Origin: an uncultured Clostridia bacterium
Lineage (GTDB): Bacteria; Bacillota; Clostridia; TANB77; CAG-508
Direction: 5' to 3'
Assembly (NCBI GenBank): GCA_947630155.1
Contig: CANRGM010000016.1
Span: 1 to 19,134, forward strand
DNA length: 19,134 nt
Below the pieces are notes generated by a model. The model saw only the letters and a program-made list of their open reading frames with translations, was not told the DNA's origin and did no database searches. Position numbers and translations under genes: made by a program. This document shows, one piece after another, positions 7,255-16,133 of the stretch (its first letter is position 1; each line of letters opens with the position of its first letter).

Positions 7255-8505
7255 TTAAATCTTCATTGCAGTCTCATCCTCAACATAATACTTCACCCCC
7301 ACCATCTTATCCGGCAAATACTGCTGTTCCACATAATGTCCCGGATAATCATGAGGATACTTATAACCAACCCCATAACCTTCTTTTTCCATACCTTCTG
7401 CAGGTGCATTCCTTATATGCATTGGAATTTCCCCAGTATCTATACTAGCCACATCAGCCAAAGCCTTGTTTATCCCCAAATAAGAAGCATTAGATTTTGG
7501 TGATTTAGCATTATATACTGCTGCCTCTGCTAAAATTATTCTTGCCTCAGGCATTCCAACCATGTGAACAGCTTGCATAGCAGAATTTGCAATTACTAAA
7601 GCATTTGGGTTTGCCATTCCAACATCTTCTGCAGCTGAAATCACAATTCTTCTCGCCAAAAACATTGGATCTTCTCCACCATTTAAAGCTCTTGCTAAAT
7701 AAAATAAAGTAGCATCAGCATCACTTCCACGCATAGATTTTATAAAAGCACTTATATTATCATAATGACTATCTCCATTTTTATCAAAAATTGCTTTTCT
7801 ATTTTGAACACTATCAGCAGCAATTTCGTTTGTTATATGAATACATCCATCTGAATCCATTTCTGTTGTTAGTACCGCTACTTCTAATCCATTTAATGCA
7901 GTTCTTACATCACCATTTGAAACCTCTGCAATTTTCATTAAAGTATCATCTTCAACTTGTATATTATAATCCCCTAAACCTCTTTTATCTGTAATTGCTT
8001 TTTTCAAAACTTTATATATATCATTTTTTGTTAGTGGATTTAATTTAAATACCATTGATCTTGATATAAGAGCCTTGTTAACTTCAAAATATGGATTTTC
8101 AGTTGTTGCTCCTATTAAAATCACCGTACCATTTTCAACATATGGTAATAATGCATCTTGCTGAAGTTTATTGAATCTATGTATCTCATCTATAAATAAA
8201 ATACACTTTCCACTAGGATTTAACATTATATTTTGAGCTTCTTCAATTGCTGATTTTATATCAGAAACACCTGCAGTAACTGCATTTATTTTTTTAAATT
8301 TATATTTTGTTGTATTACTAATAACCTTTGCCAAAGATGTTTTTCCACATCCAGGAGGACCCCATAATATAATGCTTGATAATCTATCTGCTTTTATAGT
8401 TCTATATAATATTTTGTCTTTTGCTAAAATGTGCTCTTGTCCCACATAATCTTCCAAACATTCGGGTTTCATTCTAAATGCTAATGGTTCGTTGCTATTC
8501 ATCAT
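7255..8505 (-). CDS. rarA: Replication-associated recombination protein RarA (MgsA), AAA+ ATPase
   Basis: This is a 416-residue protein. Walker A is GPPGCGKT (residues 49-56) and Walker B is ILFIDEIH (102-109), followed by RFNKLQQDALLPYVE. Sensor 1 lies in LIGATTENPYFEVN, with ALISRS carrying the arginine finger. The C-terminal part has the RarA signature GSDADATLFYLARALNGGED and the tetramerisation region. RarA/MgsA (YrvN in Bacillus) forms a tetramer that acts at stalled replication forks with RecA and single-strand-binding protein. The IHRFNKLQQDALLPYVE segment separates it from RuvB. It begins 12 bases after the ruvA stop with GGAG before the ATG pair at 8505/8502, so the two are cotranscribed. 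The final 21 codons switch strongly to G-ending codons. Confidence 0.95.
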   Translation of the reverse strand: MMNSNEPLAFRMKPECLEDYVGQEHILAKDKILYRTIKADRLSSIILWGPPGCGKTSLAKVISNTTKYKFKKINAVTAGVSDIKSAIEEAQNIMLNPSGKCILFIDEIHRFNKLQQDALLPYVENGTVILIGATTENPYFEVNKALISRSMVFKLNPLTKNDIYKVLKKAITDKRGLGDYNIQVEDDTLMKIAEVSNGDVRTALNGLEVAVLTTEMDSDGCIHITNEIAADSVQNRKAIFDKNGDSHYDNISAFIKSMRGSDADATLFYLARALNGGEDPMFLARRIVISAAEDVGMANPNALVIANSAMQAVHMVGMPEARIILAEAAVYNAKSPKSNASYLGINKALADVASIDTGEIPMHIRNAPAEGMEKEGYGVGYKYPHDYPGHYVEQQYLPDKMVGVKYYVEDETAMKI

Positions 8506-8517
8506 TTTACAAACTCC

Positions 8518-9123
8518 TTACTTTGCCAAATACAATAATCCTTTTTTAATAATATCTTCAACACTTAAATCTGCTTTATCAAATTTCTCAAATGCTTTAT
8601 CTATTTCCTTTCTAGTATAACCTAATACTTGTAATGCTGAAATAGCCTCTGAAATATTCTCTCCATCAGATTCTTTCTTTAACAACATTTCTTCTAACTC
8701 ATTTTTATTAGTATTTTCTACAGCTTTTAATTTATCTTTTAATTCTAATATAATTCTTTGAGCAGTTTTAGGACCTATCCCTGGAAGTTTTTTTAATTTA
8801 CTAACATCATCTGTAATTACTGCCAAGGCAAAACTTGATGGTGTTATATTAGATAATATAACTATTGCAGATTTTGCACCCACACCACTTACTGACAACA
8901 ATAATTCAAACATGCGTAATTCTTCATTAGTGTTAAATCCAAATAAACTCATATCATCTTCTCTAACTCTTAAATATGTATAAACTTTAACTTCTGCTCC
9001 TATCTCTCCTAATCTATCTATACCAGACTCAGACATAAATATTTTATATCCTATTCCACCTGTTTCTATTACAATATATTCCGTTGTTTTAATTTCCAAT
9101 GTTCCTTTTATATATGCGTACAT
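8518..9123 (-). CDS. ruvA: Holliday junction branch migration protein RuvA
   Basis: This 201-residue protein has the normal RuvA length. The N-terminal OB fold starts MYAYIKGTLEIKTTEYIVIETGGIGYKI. Helix-hairpin-helix motifs follow, including LLSVSGVGAKSAIVIL and KLPGIGPKTAQRIILELKDK. A C-terminal domain III (ISEALQVLGYTRKEIDKAF-like) is the region that contacts RuvB. RuvA tetramers hold four-way junctions for the RuvB motor. The ATG at 9123 is chosen because AGGAGG precedes it; an upstream in-frame extension would overlap the YibE/F coding end and adds non-homologous residues. It sits between yibE/F and rarA. No ruvB or ruvC is in the window. Confidence 0.95.
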   Translation of the reverse strand: MYAYIKGTLEIKTTEYIVIETGGIGYKIFMSESGIDRLGEIGAEVKVYTYLRVREDDMSLFGFNTNEELRMFELLLSVSGVGAKSAIVILSNITPSSFALAVITDDVSKLKKLPGIGPKTAQRIILELKDKLKAVENTNKNELEEMLLKKESDGENISEAISALQVLGYTRKEIDKAFEKFDKADLSVEDIIKKGLLYLAK

Positions 9124-9196
9124 TATTTTCCTCCTAAAAACCATTTTACCTATATATTTCATTGATTTGTTTTCTAGCATTGTTATCCATATAAAA

Positions 9197-10375
9197 TTAC
9201 TCCCTATTTCTGCCTTTATATTTATATACATATTTACTCGTATCAACATATTTATATAAACTTGCAGCAATTAATGAGGTTAATGGTATCGTAGTTAAAA
9301 TTCCTATGCTTCCTACTATAGCCTGCAATATTTCTACAACAATCATCTCCAAATTAAATAAATATGATATTGAATGACTACTTGCAGTTAATAGTAAAAC
9401 TGTTGATAAAGAACTTCCTATATATGCTAATATAAGAGTATTTGTCATTGTTCCCATAATATCTTTTCCTATATTTAATCCAGATTTCATAATATCTTTG
9501 AACCCTAATTTTTCTGCCTTGGTTGATACTTCATTTAATGATGATGCAATATCTATTGAAACATCCATTATAGCTCCTAATGCACCTATTAGAATTCCTG
9601 CAAATATAATTGCTTTTAAATCTATAGCTGAATTTAACTGTTCAAGATATATTGCATTTTCATCTACAAATCCTGTTAAGTTTAAAACACTATTCATAAT
9701 TAATGTTAATAGACCTGCTACCAAAACACCACCTATACATCCAAATGCTGTAGCAAGAGTTTTTTTACTGCATCCATATACAAGTATAACTGTACTAAAT
9801 GTTATAAATGCACATGTTACTATAGTCCATGCATATATATTCTGACCTCCTAATATTGCTGGAATGAACACTATGAATATAGATAATACAGTAAACGTAA
9901 GAGATATTAAGGTTTTTATTCCTTTTGTTCTTCCAAATAACAATATTAATGCTAGGAATAATATTGTTAACCATATTATTGCTGAAGTTCTAGAGTATTC
10001 CATAAAATACCACTTAGATTCGCCCTCATATGATACTTCATTATATAATAAAATTTTGTCACCTGGTTCTACTTCTTTTATTGTTCCTGAAATATATGTT
10101 GATATATTTTGAGTTCCTCTAACTAAATCATCTTTGTGTTCTCCTGAAGTTAGCTGTGCTTCAAAAGTTATATCAGTATTATATTGGTCTTCTAAGTCTC
10201 CTACTTGAACTGGAGTTTCTTTTCTTTCTAGAATTCTTGTAACTTCTGCTCTAGTATAATCTAATTTTGTTACATCATCTAATATTGCATTATTTTTTGT
10301 TGCAATTCTATTTCCTATAAGAATGTAAATAATTGATAATATAAATACTACTACAAATACTACTTTTTCCTTCAT
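9197..10375 (-). CDS. YibE/F family multi-pass membrane protein
   Basis: This is a protein of about 392 residues. It has an N-terminal membrane helix (VVFVVVFILSIIYILIG), an extracytoplasmic part of about 90 residues (TFEAQLTSGEHKDDLVRG, GDKILLYNE), then about seven hydrophobic helices. The helices include TSAIIWLTILFLALILLFG and the conserved GALGAIMDVSIDIASSLNE motif of the YibE/F family. That family consists of predicted bacterial membrane proteins of unknown biochemical function, some annotated as possible transporters. The ATG at 10375 fits the AGAAGGA ribosome site better than an in-frame upstream GTG. It is the first gene of a probable yibE/F-ruvA-rarA unit, with 73 bases before ruvA. 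Confidence 0.85.
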   Translation of the reverse strand: MKEKVVFVVVFILSIIYILIGNRIATKNNAILDDVTKLDYTRAEVTRILERKETPVQVGDLEDQYNTDITFEAQLTSGEHKDDLVRGTQNISTYISGTIKEVEPGDKILLYNEVSYEGESKWYFMEYSRTSAIIWLTILFLALILLFGRTKGIKTLISLTFTVLSIFIVFIPAILGGQNIYAWTIVTCAFITFSTVILVYGCSKKTLATAFGCIGGVLVAGLLTLIMNSVLNLTGFVDENAIYLEQLNSAIDLKAIIFAGILIGALGAIMDVSIDIASSLNEVSTKAEKLGFKDIMKSGLNIGKDIMGTMTNTLILAYIGSSLSTVLLLTASSHSISYLFNLEMIVVEILQAIVGSIGILTTIPLTSLIAASLYKYVDTSKYVYKYKGRNRE

Positions 10376-10437
10376 AAATATCCTTCTTTCCACAATTTTT
10401 TAACTGTTTTTTATAATATCATAAATTACAATTTTTT

Positions 10438-10465
10438 TGTATATTTTTTTGAAAAAAAGTTACAA
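10438..10465 (-). promoter_or_regulatory. Possible promoter of the yibE/F-ruvA-rarA unit
   Basis: On the minus strand TTGTAA (10465-10460), 16 bases consisting almost entirely of a T7 and an A7 tract, then TATACA (10443-10438). It is 63 bases before the start codon. In AT-rich DNA such matches are common, so this is tentative. Confidence 0.35.
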
Positions 10466-10547
10466 TAATATAAAATTATTGAATTGGATTTCTCTACAAA
10501 AAATAAACTTATTGTAATTTGTAATTTAAAAAAGAAGGGATGATATT

Positions 10548-10763
10548 ATGGATATTAAAAAACATTTATTAATTACAGGTAGTTCACAAGTATCTTGGAA
10601 AGATGCCATTACTTCTGCAATTACTGAAGCTTCTAAAAGTATTGATTATTTATCTAGTGTTAAGGTTTTAAATCAACATGCCAAAATTAATGGAAATAAA
10701 ATTTCAGAATACTATGTAGATTTAGATATTTCTTTTGTGATTGATACTGAAAGAAATTCTTAG
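10548..10763 (+). CDS. Dodecin family small protein
   Basis: This 71-residue protein matches dodecins in length and pattern: a first strand (LLITGSSQVSWKDAITSAI), one helix with the typical W-x-x-A-I and AITEASKSI spacing, then two strands (SVKVLNQHAKINGNKI, YYVDLDISFVID). Dodecins assemble into hollow dodecamers that bind flavins or related aromatic ligands and serve as storage or buffer. The tryptophan (W17) that stacks on flavin in archaeal dodecin has a plausible counterpart here. A GAAGGGA ribosome site precedes the ATG. It is 38 bases upstream of spoVAC in the same direction, so the two are very likely one transcript, which suggests a spore-related role. That role is inference from position only. 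Confidence 0.78.
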   Translation: MDIKKHLLITGSSQVSWKDAITSAITEASKSIDYLSSVKVLNQHAKINGNKISEYYVDLDISFVIDTERNS

Positions 10764-10801
10764 TAAAATTTTTATATAAAAAGAAAGGATTGATTTAATT
10801 T

Positions 10802-11245
10802 ATGAAACCTATTGAAACAAAACAAGAATATAGTGATTATGTAGATAAAAAATCTCCCAATTCTCCTATTTTAAAAAACTGTTTTAATGCATTTTGGGTT
10901 GGTGGACTAATTTGTTCTATTGGCCAAATTATAATGGATTTCTGTACGTATAAAGGGTTAGATCAAACATCTGCCTCAACTGTTGTTTCTATTGTATTAA
11001 TAGGAGTAGCTGCTTTACTTACAGGAGTAAATCTGTTTAATAAAATTGGTAAATTTGCTGGTGCTGGTTCTTTAATTCCAATTACAGGGTTTGCAAACTC
11101 TATTGTTTCTCCTGCTATTGAATATAAGTCTGAAGGCTATGTTATGGGTGTAGGTGGAAAGATGTTTACTGTGGCAGGACCTGTACTTGTATTTGGAATT
11201 TGTTCTTCTGTATTGATTGGTCTTATTGCAACTTTATTTGCATAA
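10802..11245 (+). CDS. spoVAC: Stage V sporulation protein AC (SpoVAC)
   Basis: This 147-residue membrane protein has a soluble N-terminus and then helices from NAFWVGGLICSIGQIIMDF onward. The SpoVA signatures IGKFAGAGSLIPITGFANS and AIEYKSEGYVMGVGGKMF are present. A final hydrophobic helix closes the protein. Bacillus SpoVAC is 150 residues and behaves as a mechanosensitive channel in the spore inner membrane that moves dipicolinic acid in during sporulation and out at germination. The GFANS motif points to SpoVAC rather than SpoVAEb. It is normally in a spoVAC-spoVAD-spoVAE operon; here neither partner follows, since a terminator starts inside the stop codon. The other spoVA genes must lie elsewhere if present. 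Confidence 0.9.
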   Translation: MKPIETKQEYSDYVDKKSPNSPILKNCFNAFWVGGLICSIGQIIMDFCTYKGLDQTSASTVVSIVLIGVAALLTGVNLFNKIGKFAGAGSLIPITGFANSIVSPAIEYKSEGYVMGVGGKMFTVAGPVLVFGICSSVLIGLIATLFA

Positions 11246-11276
11246 AAAACTCCTGCATGTTGTGCAGGAGTTTTTT
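11244..11276. terminator. Bidirectional terminator between spoVAC and addA
   Basis: AAAAAACTCCTGCA (11244-11257) pairs perfectly with TGCAGGAGTTTTTT (11263-11276), a 14-bp stem with the 5-base loop TGTTG. It has U6 on either strand. It overlaps the spoVAC stop codon and ends 9 bases before the addA stop, so one hairpin serves both convergent transcripts. Confidence 0.92.
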
Positions 11277-11285
11277 GATATCTCA

Positions 11286-14200
11286 CTAGACTTCAATCAA
11301 CTTATCTAAATAAACTGAATAAATATAAGACTTATCTACACTTTTTTCCAAAGCCTGTTCTATAGCCTTTTTATATATTTTTAATTGATTTTTATATTTC
11401 TCAACTAAGACCAATTCATTTCCTTTTTCAACATAGTCAGTTTTATAATCTACTAACACAACTTCTCCATCCTGATTTATAAAATATAAATCTATAATTC
11501 CCTGTACTAATATATTATCTTTCAAGCCATTCTCATAAATTTCATCAGCTGTTAAACTTATATAAAATGGTTGTTCTTTATATATCTTTTTAGCATTCCT
11601 TAACTGCCTAAATAACTCTGATTTGGTATATGAATATAGTTTATACATATTTATTGATTCAGCTTCTAATTGTGTTATTATTTTTCTATATACTAAATCA
11701 TTAACTAATTGCTGTAACATTTCTTTTGTATATTCTTTTGTTTCATCCAATTTTTGAAAACATAAGTGCATCAAAGTTCCCTTTTGTGCATTAGTAATTT
11801 TAACATCTTCATTTAAGAACTGAGGTCTAGCTACTGCAAATTCTGATTCTTCATCTTCTGAATCTTTTAATTTTGTGACAGATGTTTTTGTTGGAATAAC
11901 TGATGAAGCCATATAATTATACTTCCATTTTAATATTTTAGCTAATTCATTTATTTTAGACTCGTCACATTCTTTTGCTCTATCATTTATTTTCTTTATA
12001 ATGTTTTGTTCTTCTTCCACTAATTCATTGGTATCCAAAATTTTTAGTAAATCTAATTTTTTTATTACATTTACCTGCATAAATTCATTAATATTTTTTA
12101 TGTTATTAAAATACACCAATTCAATCCAATCTAAATATGATTTACATTTTTTTAATAATACATAATTTATCTTTTTATCCTCATCTTTATACAATTGAAT
12201 TAAATTTTCTTTTTCTTTAAAATCTTTTTCTAAATCCTTCGATAAACCTGTAATTATGAGCTTTTCTTTAGCTCTTGTTAATGCAACATATAGAACTCTC
12301 ATCTCTTCTGATAATGTTTCTACTTTAGATTGCATTCTTATAGCTTCTTTTGCAAGAGTAGTATATTCTATTTTTTTATCACAATTAATGTATTTTGGTC
12401 CAAAGCCCAAATCCTGATGTAGAATTATGTTATCATTTAAATCTTGTAAATTGAATTGTTTGCCCATACATGATAGAAAAACCACAGGGAACTCAAGACC
12501 TTTACTTTTATGAATACTCATAATTCTAATTACATTTTCATTTTCTCCTATCAATTTTGCAGATGATAAATCTCCACTATTTGAGTGTAATTTATCTATA
12601 AAATTGATAAAATTAAATAAGCCTTTGAAACTTGCAGTTTCATACTGTTTAGCTCTTTCAAAAAGCATTTTTAAATTAGCTTGTCTTAATCCGCCATTTG
12701 GTAAAAGTGTAACATAATTATAAAAATTTGTATCACTATAAATTTGCCAAATTAATTCATCTAATTCCATATATTTTTCTTCATCTTGCCACTTTTTTAA
12801 ATTACCTAAAAATAATTCAATTTTATTAAATAAATTACTTTGTTCTTTTTCATTTTTTAATAATTCATATTTATTTTTTAATGATTCATAAAATGAAATT
12901 TTTTTATCATTTCCTCTGATCTCAACTAATTCATTATCTGTAAAACCACCTATACTTGATCTTAATACTGTAACTAGTGGAATATCTTGCATAGGATTAT
13001 CAATTATTTTTAATAAGCACATAATTGTCTGTATTTCCATTGACTCTAAGAATTCTGAAGAAACATCACTAAATACCGGCATATTTAGATTTGATATTTC
13101 TTTTTCAAATATAGGAGCTGACATTTTTGGTGAACGTAATAGTACAACTATATCTTTATATGTTACTTTTCTATATCCCATTTTTTTATCAAACACCATA
13201 TAATTACTATCTATAAGTTCTTTTATTTTTTTTGCTACATATTTAGCCTCTAATACTATGTCCTCCACTCTTTCTTGGCTTTCTAATAAGTCATCATTTT
13301 CTTCTTTGTCTTCTGTTTGATTTTCTGAAGTATATGAATTATTATCTCCTTGATTATTTGTATCTTTATAAATATCTGGTTCTGGTATTTTTAAATCTAT
13401 TATATCTAGTTCTGCTATTCCAGCATAATTCTTATCACAATTTTCTGGTTCAGGATAATTAGCACCATAATTCAAAAATTCTTTTTCATCATAACATATG
13501 TCTCCCAAATTCGAACTCATAATATTCTCAAAAATTAGATTGGTTAAATTAAGCACATTTTCTCTACTTCTAAAATTTTTAAATAACTGAATTTTCTGCC
13601 CATTTGATATGTCCTCACCTTTTAATTTGTATGTAGCATATTTTTCAAGAAATAACTCTGGTCTTGCTTGTCTAAATTTATAAATGCTTTGTTTAACATC
13701 ACCAACCATAAATACATTGTTACCTTTTGAAACACTTTTCAAAATATATTCTTGGACCAAATTACTATCTTGATATTCATCTATTGCAATTTCTTCGAAT
13801 TTTTCTTTATATTTTTTTGCTACATCTGTTTCGTAAATTCTACCATCTTCATCATGTTTTAGTAAAATATTTAACGCGAAATGTTCAATATCATTAAAAT
13901 CTACAATATTTTTTTCCTTTTTCTTAATAGAAAATTTATTTGAAAATTCTATTATTAAATTTTTTATCGAATTCAAAATGCCATACATTTCAAATATATC
14001 AGAATTTGCCTGTTTAGAATTATATATTAAATATTTTTCAATTGTATTTACAACTTTTTTCTTAGTATCTGTTCTAATTTTTTGTGCTTCATCTTTTGCT
14101 TCTAAAGTTATTTTTTTATCAGATGGCCATTTATCCCATACAAGCTGATGTGCTACATTATATGCATCTTCCCAGGAAGTTGTACTATTTTCTAAATTTT

Positions 14201-14979
14201 CTAGATTTTCTATATCTTTACTAATAAGATCTTGATATTTCGTTAATTCTTCATACTTTGATATATTTTTATGAACTTGTTTTAATTTCAAAATACAATC
14301 TGTCAATTCCTCTTTAAAATTTTCTAATATAATCTGTCCCCATATAGTTTCAGAAAAATCATTTTCCAATTTATCACTTAAATTAAATTTCTCTACTTGT
14401 TCATTCAACCATTTTTCTGGAAATGGGCTACTCTGGATAAATCTATATACATTCAAAATTAATTGTCTTAAATTTTCATCTCCTCTGTAATTTGTATATG
14501 TGTCTAGTAACCTTTCAAAATCTTTATTCTCGGCTAAATATTTTTCTTCAAATAGATCATCTATTATCTCTTGTTTTAATAGTTCAATTTCTGCTGTATC
14601 TGCTACTCTAAAATTAGCTGAAGTATCAATTTCATAGAAATTATTTCTTATTATATCCAAACAAAATGAGTGAATTGTACTAATATTTGATTTATTTAAC
14701 AAAATTATTTGCTTTTGTAAATGGTTATTAGAAGGATCTTCCTCAATTTTTTTATAAATTGCCTCTAAAATCCTTTCTCTCATCTCACTTGCAGCAGCAC
14801 TTGTAAAAGTCACTATTAGAATTTTATCAATATCAACTTTGTCATTTATTACTTTATTTATAATTCTTTCAACTAAAACCGCTGTTTTTCCACTACCGTG
14901 CTGCAGCAGCTACTAATATGTTGCTACCTTTTTCACTTATAGCTAATTCCTGTTCTTTGGTCCATTTTACTTCTGCCAC
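11286..14979 (-). CDS. addA: AddA helicase-nuclease subunit, frameshifted at the Walker A motif
   Basis: The downstream frame (stop 11286) encodes a UvrD-like superfamily 1 helicase. It has TFTSAAASEMRERI, IHSFCLDIIRNNFYEID, DFNDIEHFAL, IAIDEYQDSN (Walker B) and VRIMSIHKSKGLEFPVVFL. The C-terminal RecB-type nuclease has GTLMHLCFQ, GIIDLYF (D1163) and VDYKTD (D1177, K1179). AddA with AddB resects double-strand breaks for recombination. The true start is a GTG at 14979 after AGGAGG; it gives 27 residues through WTKEQELAISEKG to ILVAAAA, then hits TAG. Removing one base, + strand 14898, joins ILVAAAA directly to GSGKTAVLVERI and yields 1230 residues, close to the 1232 of Bacillus AddA. So the break lies inside the P-loop. 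It is either a sequencing or assembly error or a recent inactivating mutation. No addB is adjacent; upstream is spoIIQ. Confidence 0.92.
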
Positions 14980-15036
14980 TTTGGTTCCTCCTATCTAATA
15001 GTTGTAAACTATTAATTATTGCTTTTACTTTTGAAA

Positions 15037-15065
15037 ATGATATCATAATTATTTTTCTTTTACAA
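15037..15065 (-). promoter_or_regulatory. Possible promoter of addA
   Basis: On the minus strand TTGTAA (15065-15060), 17 bases, then TATCAT (15042-15037) with TG in the extended -10 position. It lies 57 bases before the GTG start. A local promoter is needed because the spoIIQ terminator sits just upstream. Confidence 0.4.
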
Positions 15066-15099
15066 TATTTTATAAATTTAACTTTTGCAGTACTCTGTC

Positions 15100-15134
15100 A
15101 AAAAAGGACATTCTACAAAAGAATGCCCTTTTTT
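15100..15134 (-). terminator. Terminator after spoIIQ
   Basis: AAAAAAGG-A-CATTCT (15100-15114) pairs with AGAATG-C-CCTTTTTT (15120-15134), one mismatch, 5-base loop ACAAA. The minus-strand product ends in U6, six bases beyond the spoIIQ stop. It closes the spoIIA-spoIID-spoIIQ block and isolates it from addA. Confidence 0.88.
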
Positions 15135-15140
15135 AAAATC

Positions 15141-16010
15141 TTATTTAATATACATTTCAGGATCTACTGAATTACCATCTTTTAAAATCTCAAAATGTAA
15201 ATGTGCCTCATCCAATATCTCAAAAGTAGCCGAATTCCCTACAGTTCCTAAAGTTTGTCCTGCTTTAACAGTCTCTCCAACCACAACAAACTCAGCTGTC
15301 AATAAATTAGAATATACTGAACTAAAACCATTATCATGTTCAACCACAACTGTTAGTCCATATCTAGGATCATTTTTTATTGACTTAACACTTCCATCTG
15401 CAGATGCTTTTACAACTGAAGTTTTATCAGCCTTTATATCAATTCCTAAATGTGTTGTCCATTCTTTTAAAGTATCAGAATAAATTAATTTTTCTTTTCC
15501 ATAAGATTTAGCTATTTCACCATCAACAGGCATTGAAAATGTAGGATCTTTTGCTTCTTCTGTTTCTTGATTAGCTACATTCACATCCCCATCACCTGTA
15601 GTTGTTTCATCTTCTGATGCATTAGCCATATTCATTGAAACTATTTCACTTGTATTATCTGAAATTTCTGGACTAGTAGCTATATCATTAGTTTGAGTAT
15701 TATTTTGATTACTAATATCTTCATTTGATTGTTCATCTACATCATCAGTAACTTGTACTGCTTGCCATTCATCTTTATCATCTGAATTCTCTAATTCATC
15801 AACTTTTTTTCCTATAGAAGAATTGGCTTCTTCTGATAATGTTTGATCTTGACTGTTAATATCTCCTACTTGAAAGTCATTGTTTTCATTTTCTCTTTTA
15901 TTAGTAAAAAAATTAAACAATACAATAAAAAGAATAATTGCTACAAGAGCCCCTCCTAATGAAATATACATAATCTGATTTATCTTTTTATCTCTTAAAT
16001 TTTTAGCCAT
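15141..16010 (-). CDS. spoIIQ: SpoIIQ, forespore M23 (LytM) endopeptidase-family engulfment protein
   Basis: This is a 289-residue protein. A basic N-terminus and one membrane helix (about 14-36) are followed by an acidic, Ser/Asn-rich linker (about 40-155) and a C-terminal LytM domain. Zinc ligands are complete: H187 and D191 in THLGID, and H270 with H272 in AHLHFE. In Bacillus, SpoIIQ sits in the forespore membrane, binds SpoIIIAH across the intermembrane space and has a degenerate active site; clostridial SpoIIQ keeps its zinc site, as here. Adjacency to spoIID matches C. difficile and separates it from generic M23 peptidases. A sigma-F-like promoter is at 16042-16071 and a strong AAGGAGG site precedes the ATG. 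The gene ends at a terminator. Confidence 0.88.
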   Translation of the reverse strand: MAKNLRDKKINQIMYISLGGALVAIILFIVLFNFFTNKRENENNDFQVGDINSQDQTLSEEANSSIGKKVDELENSDDKDEWQAVQVTDDVDEQSNEDISNQNNTQTNDIATSPEISDNTSEIVSMNMANASEDETTTGDGDVNVANQETEEAKDPTFSMPVDGEIAKSYGKEKLIYSDTLKEWTTHLGIDIKADKTSVVKASADGSVKSIKNDPRYGLTVVVEHDNGFSSVYSNLLTAEFVVVGETVKAGQTLGTVGNSATFEILDEAHLHFEILKDGNSVDPEMYIK

Positions 16011-16041
16011 AAGTTATCCTCCTTAAATTTTTCTTTAGTTG

Positions 16042-16071
16042 AATTATTTCCCAATTGACAAAATTTATACA
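16042..16071 (-). promoter_or_regulatory. Sigma-F-like promoter of spoIIQ
   Basis: On the minus strand TGTATA (16071-16066), a 14-base spacer and GGAAATAAT (16051-16043) match the sigma-F pattern of GYATA-type -35 and GGnnAnAnT -10. It lies 32 bases before the start codon, in the 123-base gap after spoIID. spoIIQ is a classical sigma-F target, and sigF is two genes upstream. The spacer is at the short end of the reported range. Confidence 0.6.
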
Positions 16072-16133
16072 TATCAATTTTCACATTTTTTACTATCAAT
16101 ACTGTCAAAATTTCAACCCCTCAAATGAGTAAG

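Noticed and set aside
7227..7448. Plus-strand open frame of 73 codons overlapping the rarA 3' end
   Set aside because: It is antisense to conserved rarA codons, has no ribosome site, and its Pro/Ser-rich product is a by-product of G-rich codons on the other strand.
7255..8505. RuvB as the identity of the gene after ruvA
   Set aside because: The ILFIDEIHRFNKLQQDALLPYVE and LIGATTENP segments and the 416-residue length are those of RarA; RuvB has a different motif set and is about 340 residues.
9498..9845. Plus-strand open frame of 115 codons inside yibE/F
   Set aside because: It is antisense to clearly conserved membrane-protein coding sequence and has no recognisable product.
10466..10547. 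Sigma-G promoter for dodecin-spoVAC
   Set aside because: GAATT at 10481 has no CATNNTA-like -10 at the proper distance, so the match is too poor to call.
14890..14905. Programmed ribosomal frameshift in addA
   Set aside because: The site (GCA GCA C GGT) has no slippery heptamer, and a shift at residue 27 inside the P-loop has no known precedent in AddA. A sequence error or mutation is simpler.
15085..15483. Plus-strand open frame of 132 codons covering the spoIIQ terminator and LytM domain
   Set aside because: It runs through a terminator hairpin and is antisense to the conserved zinc-site codons of spoIIQ.
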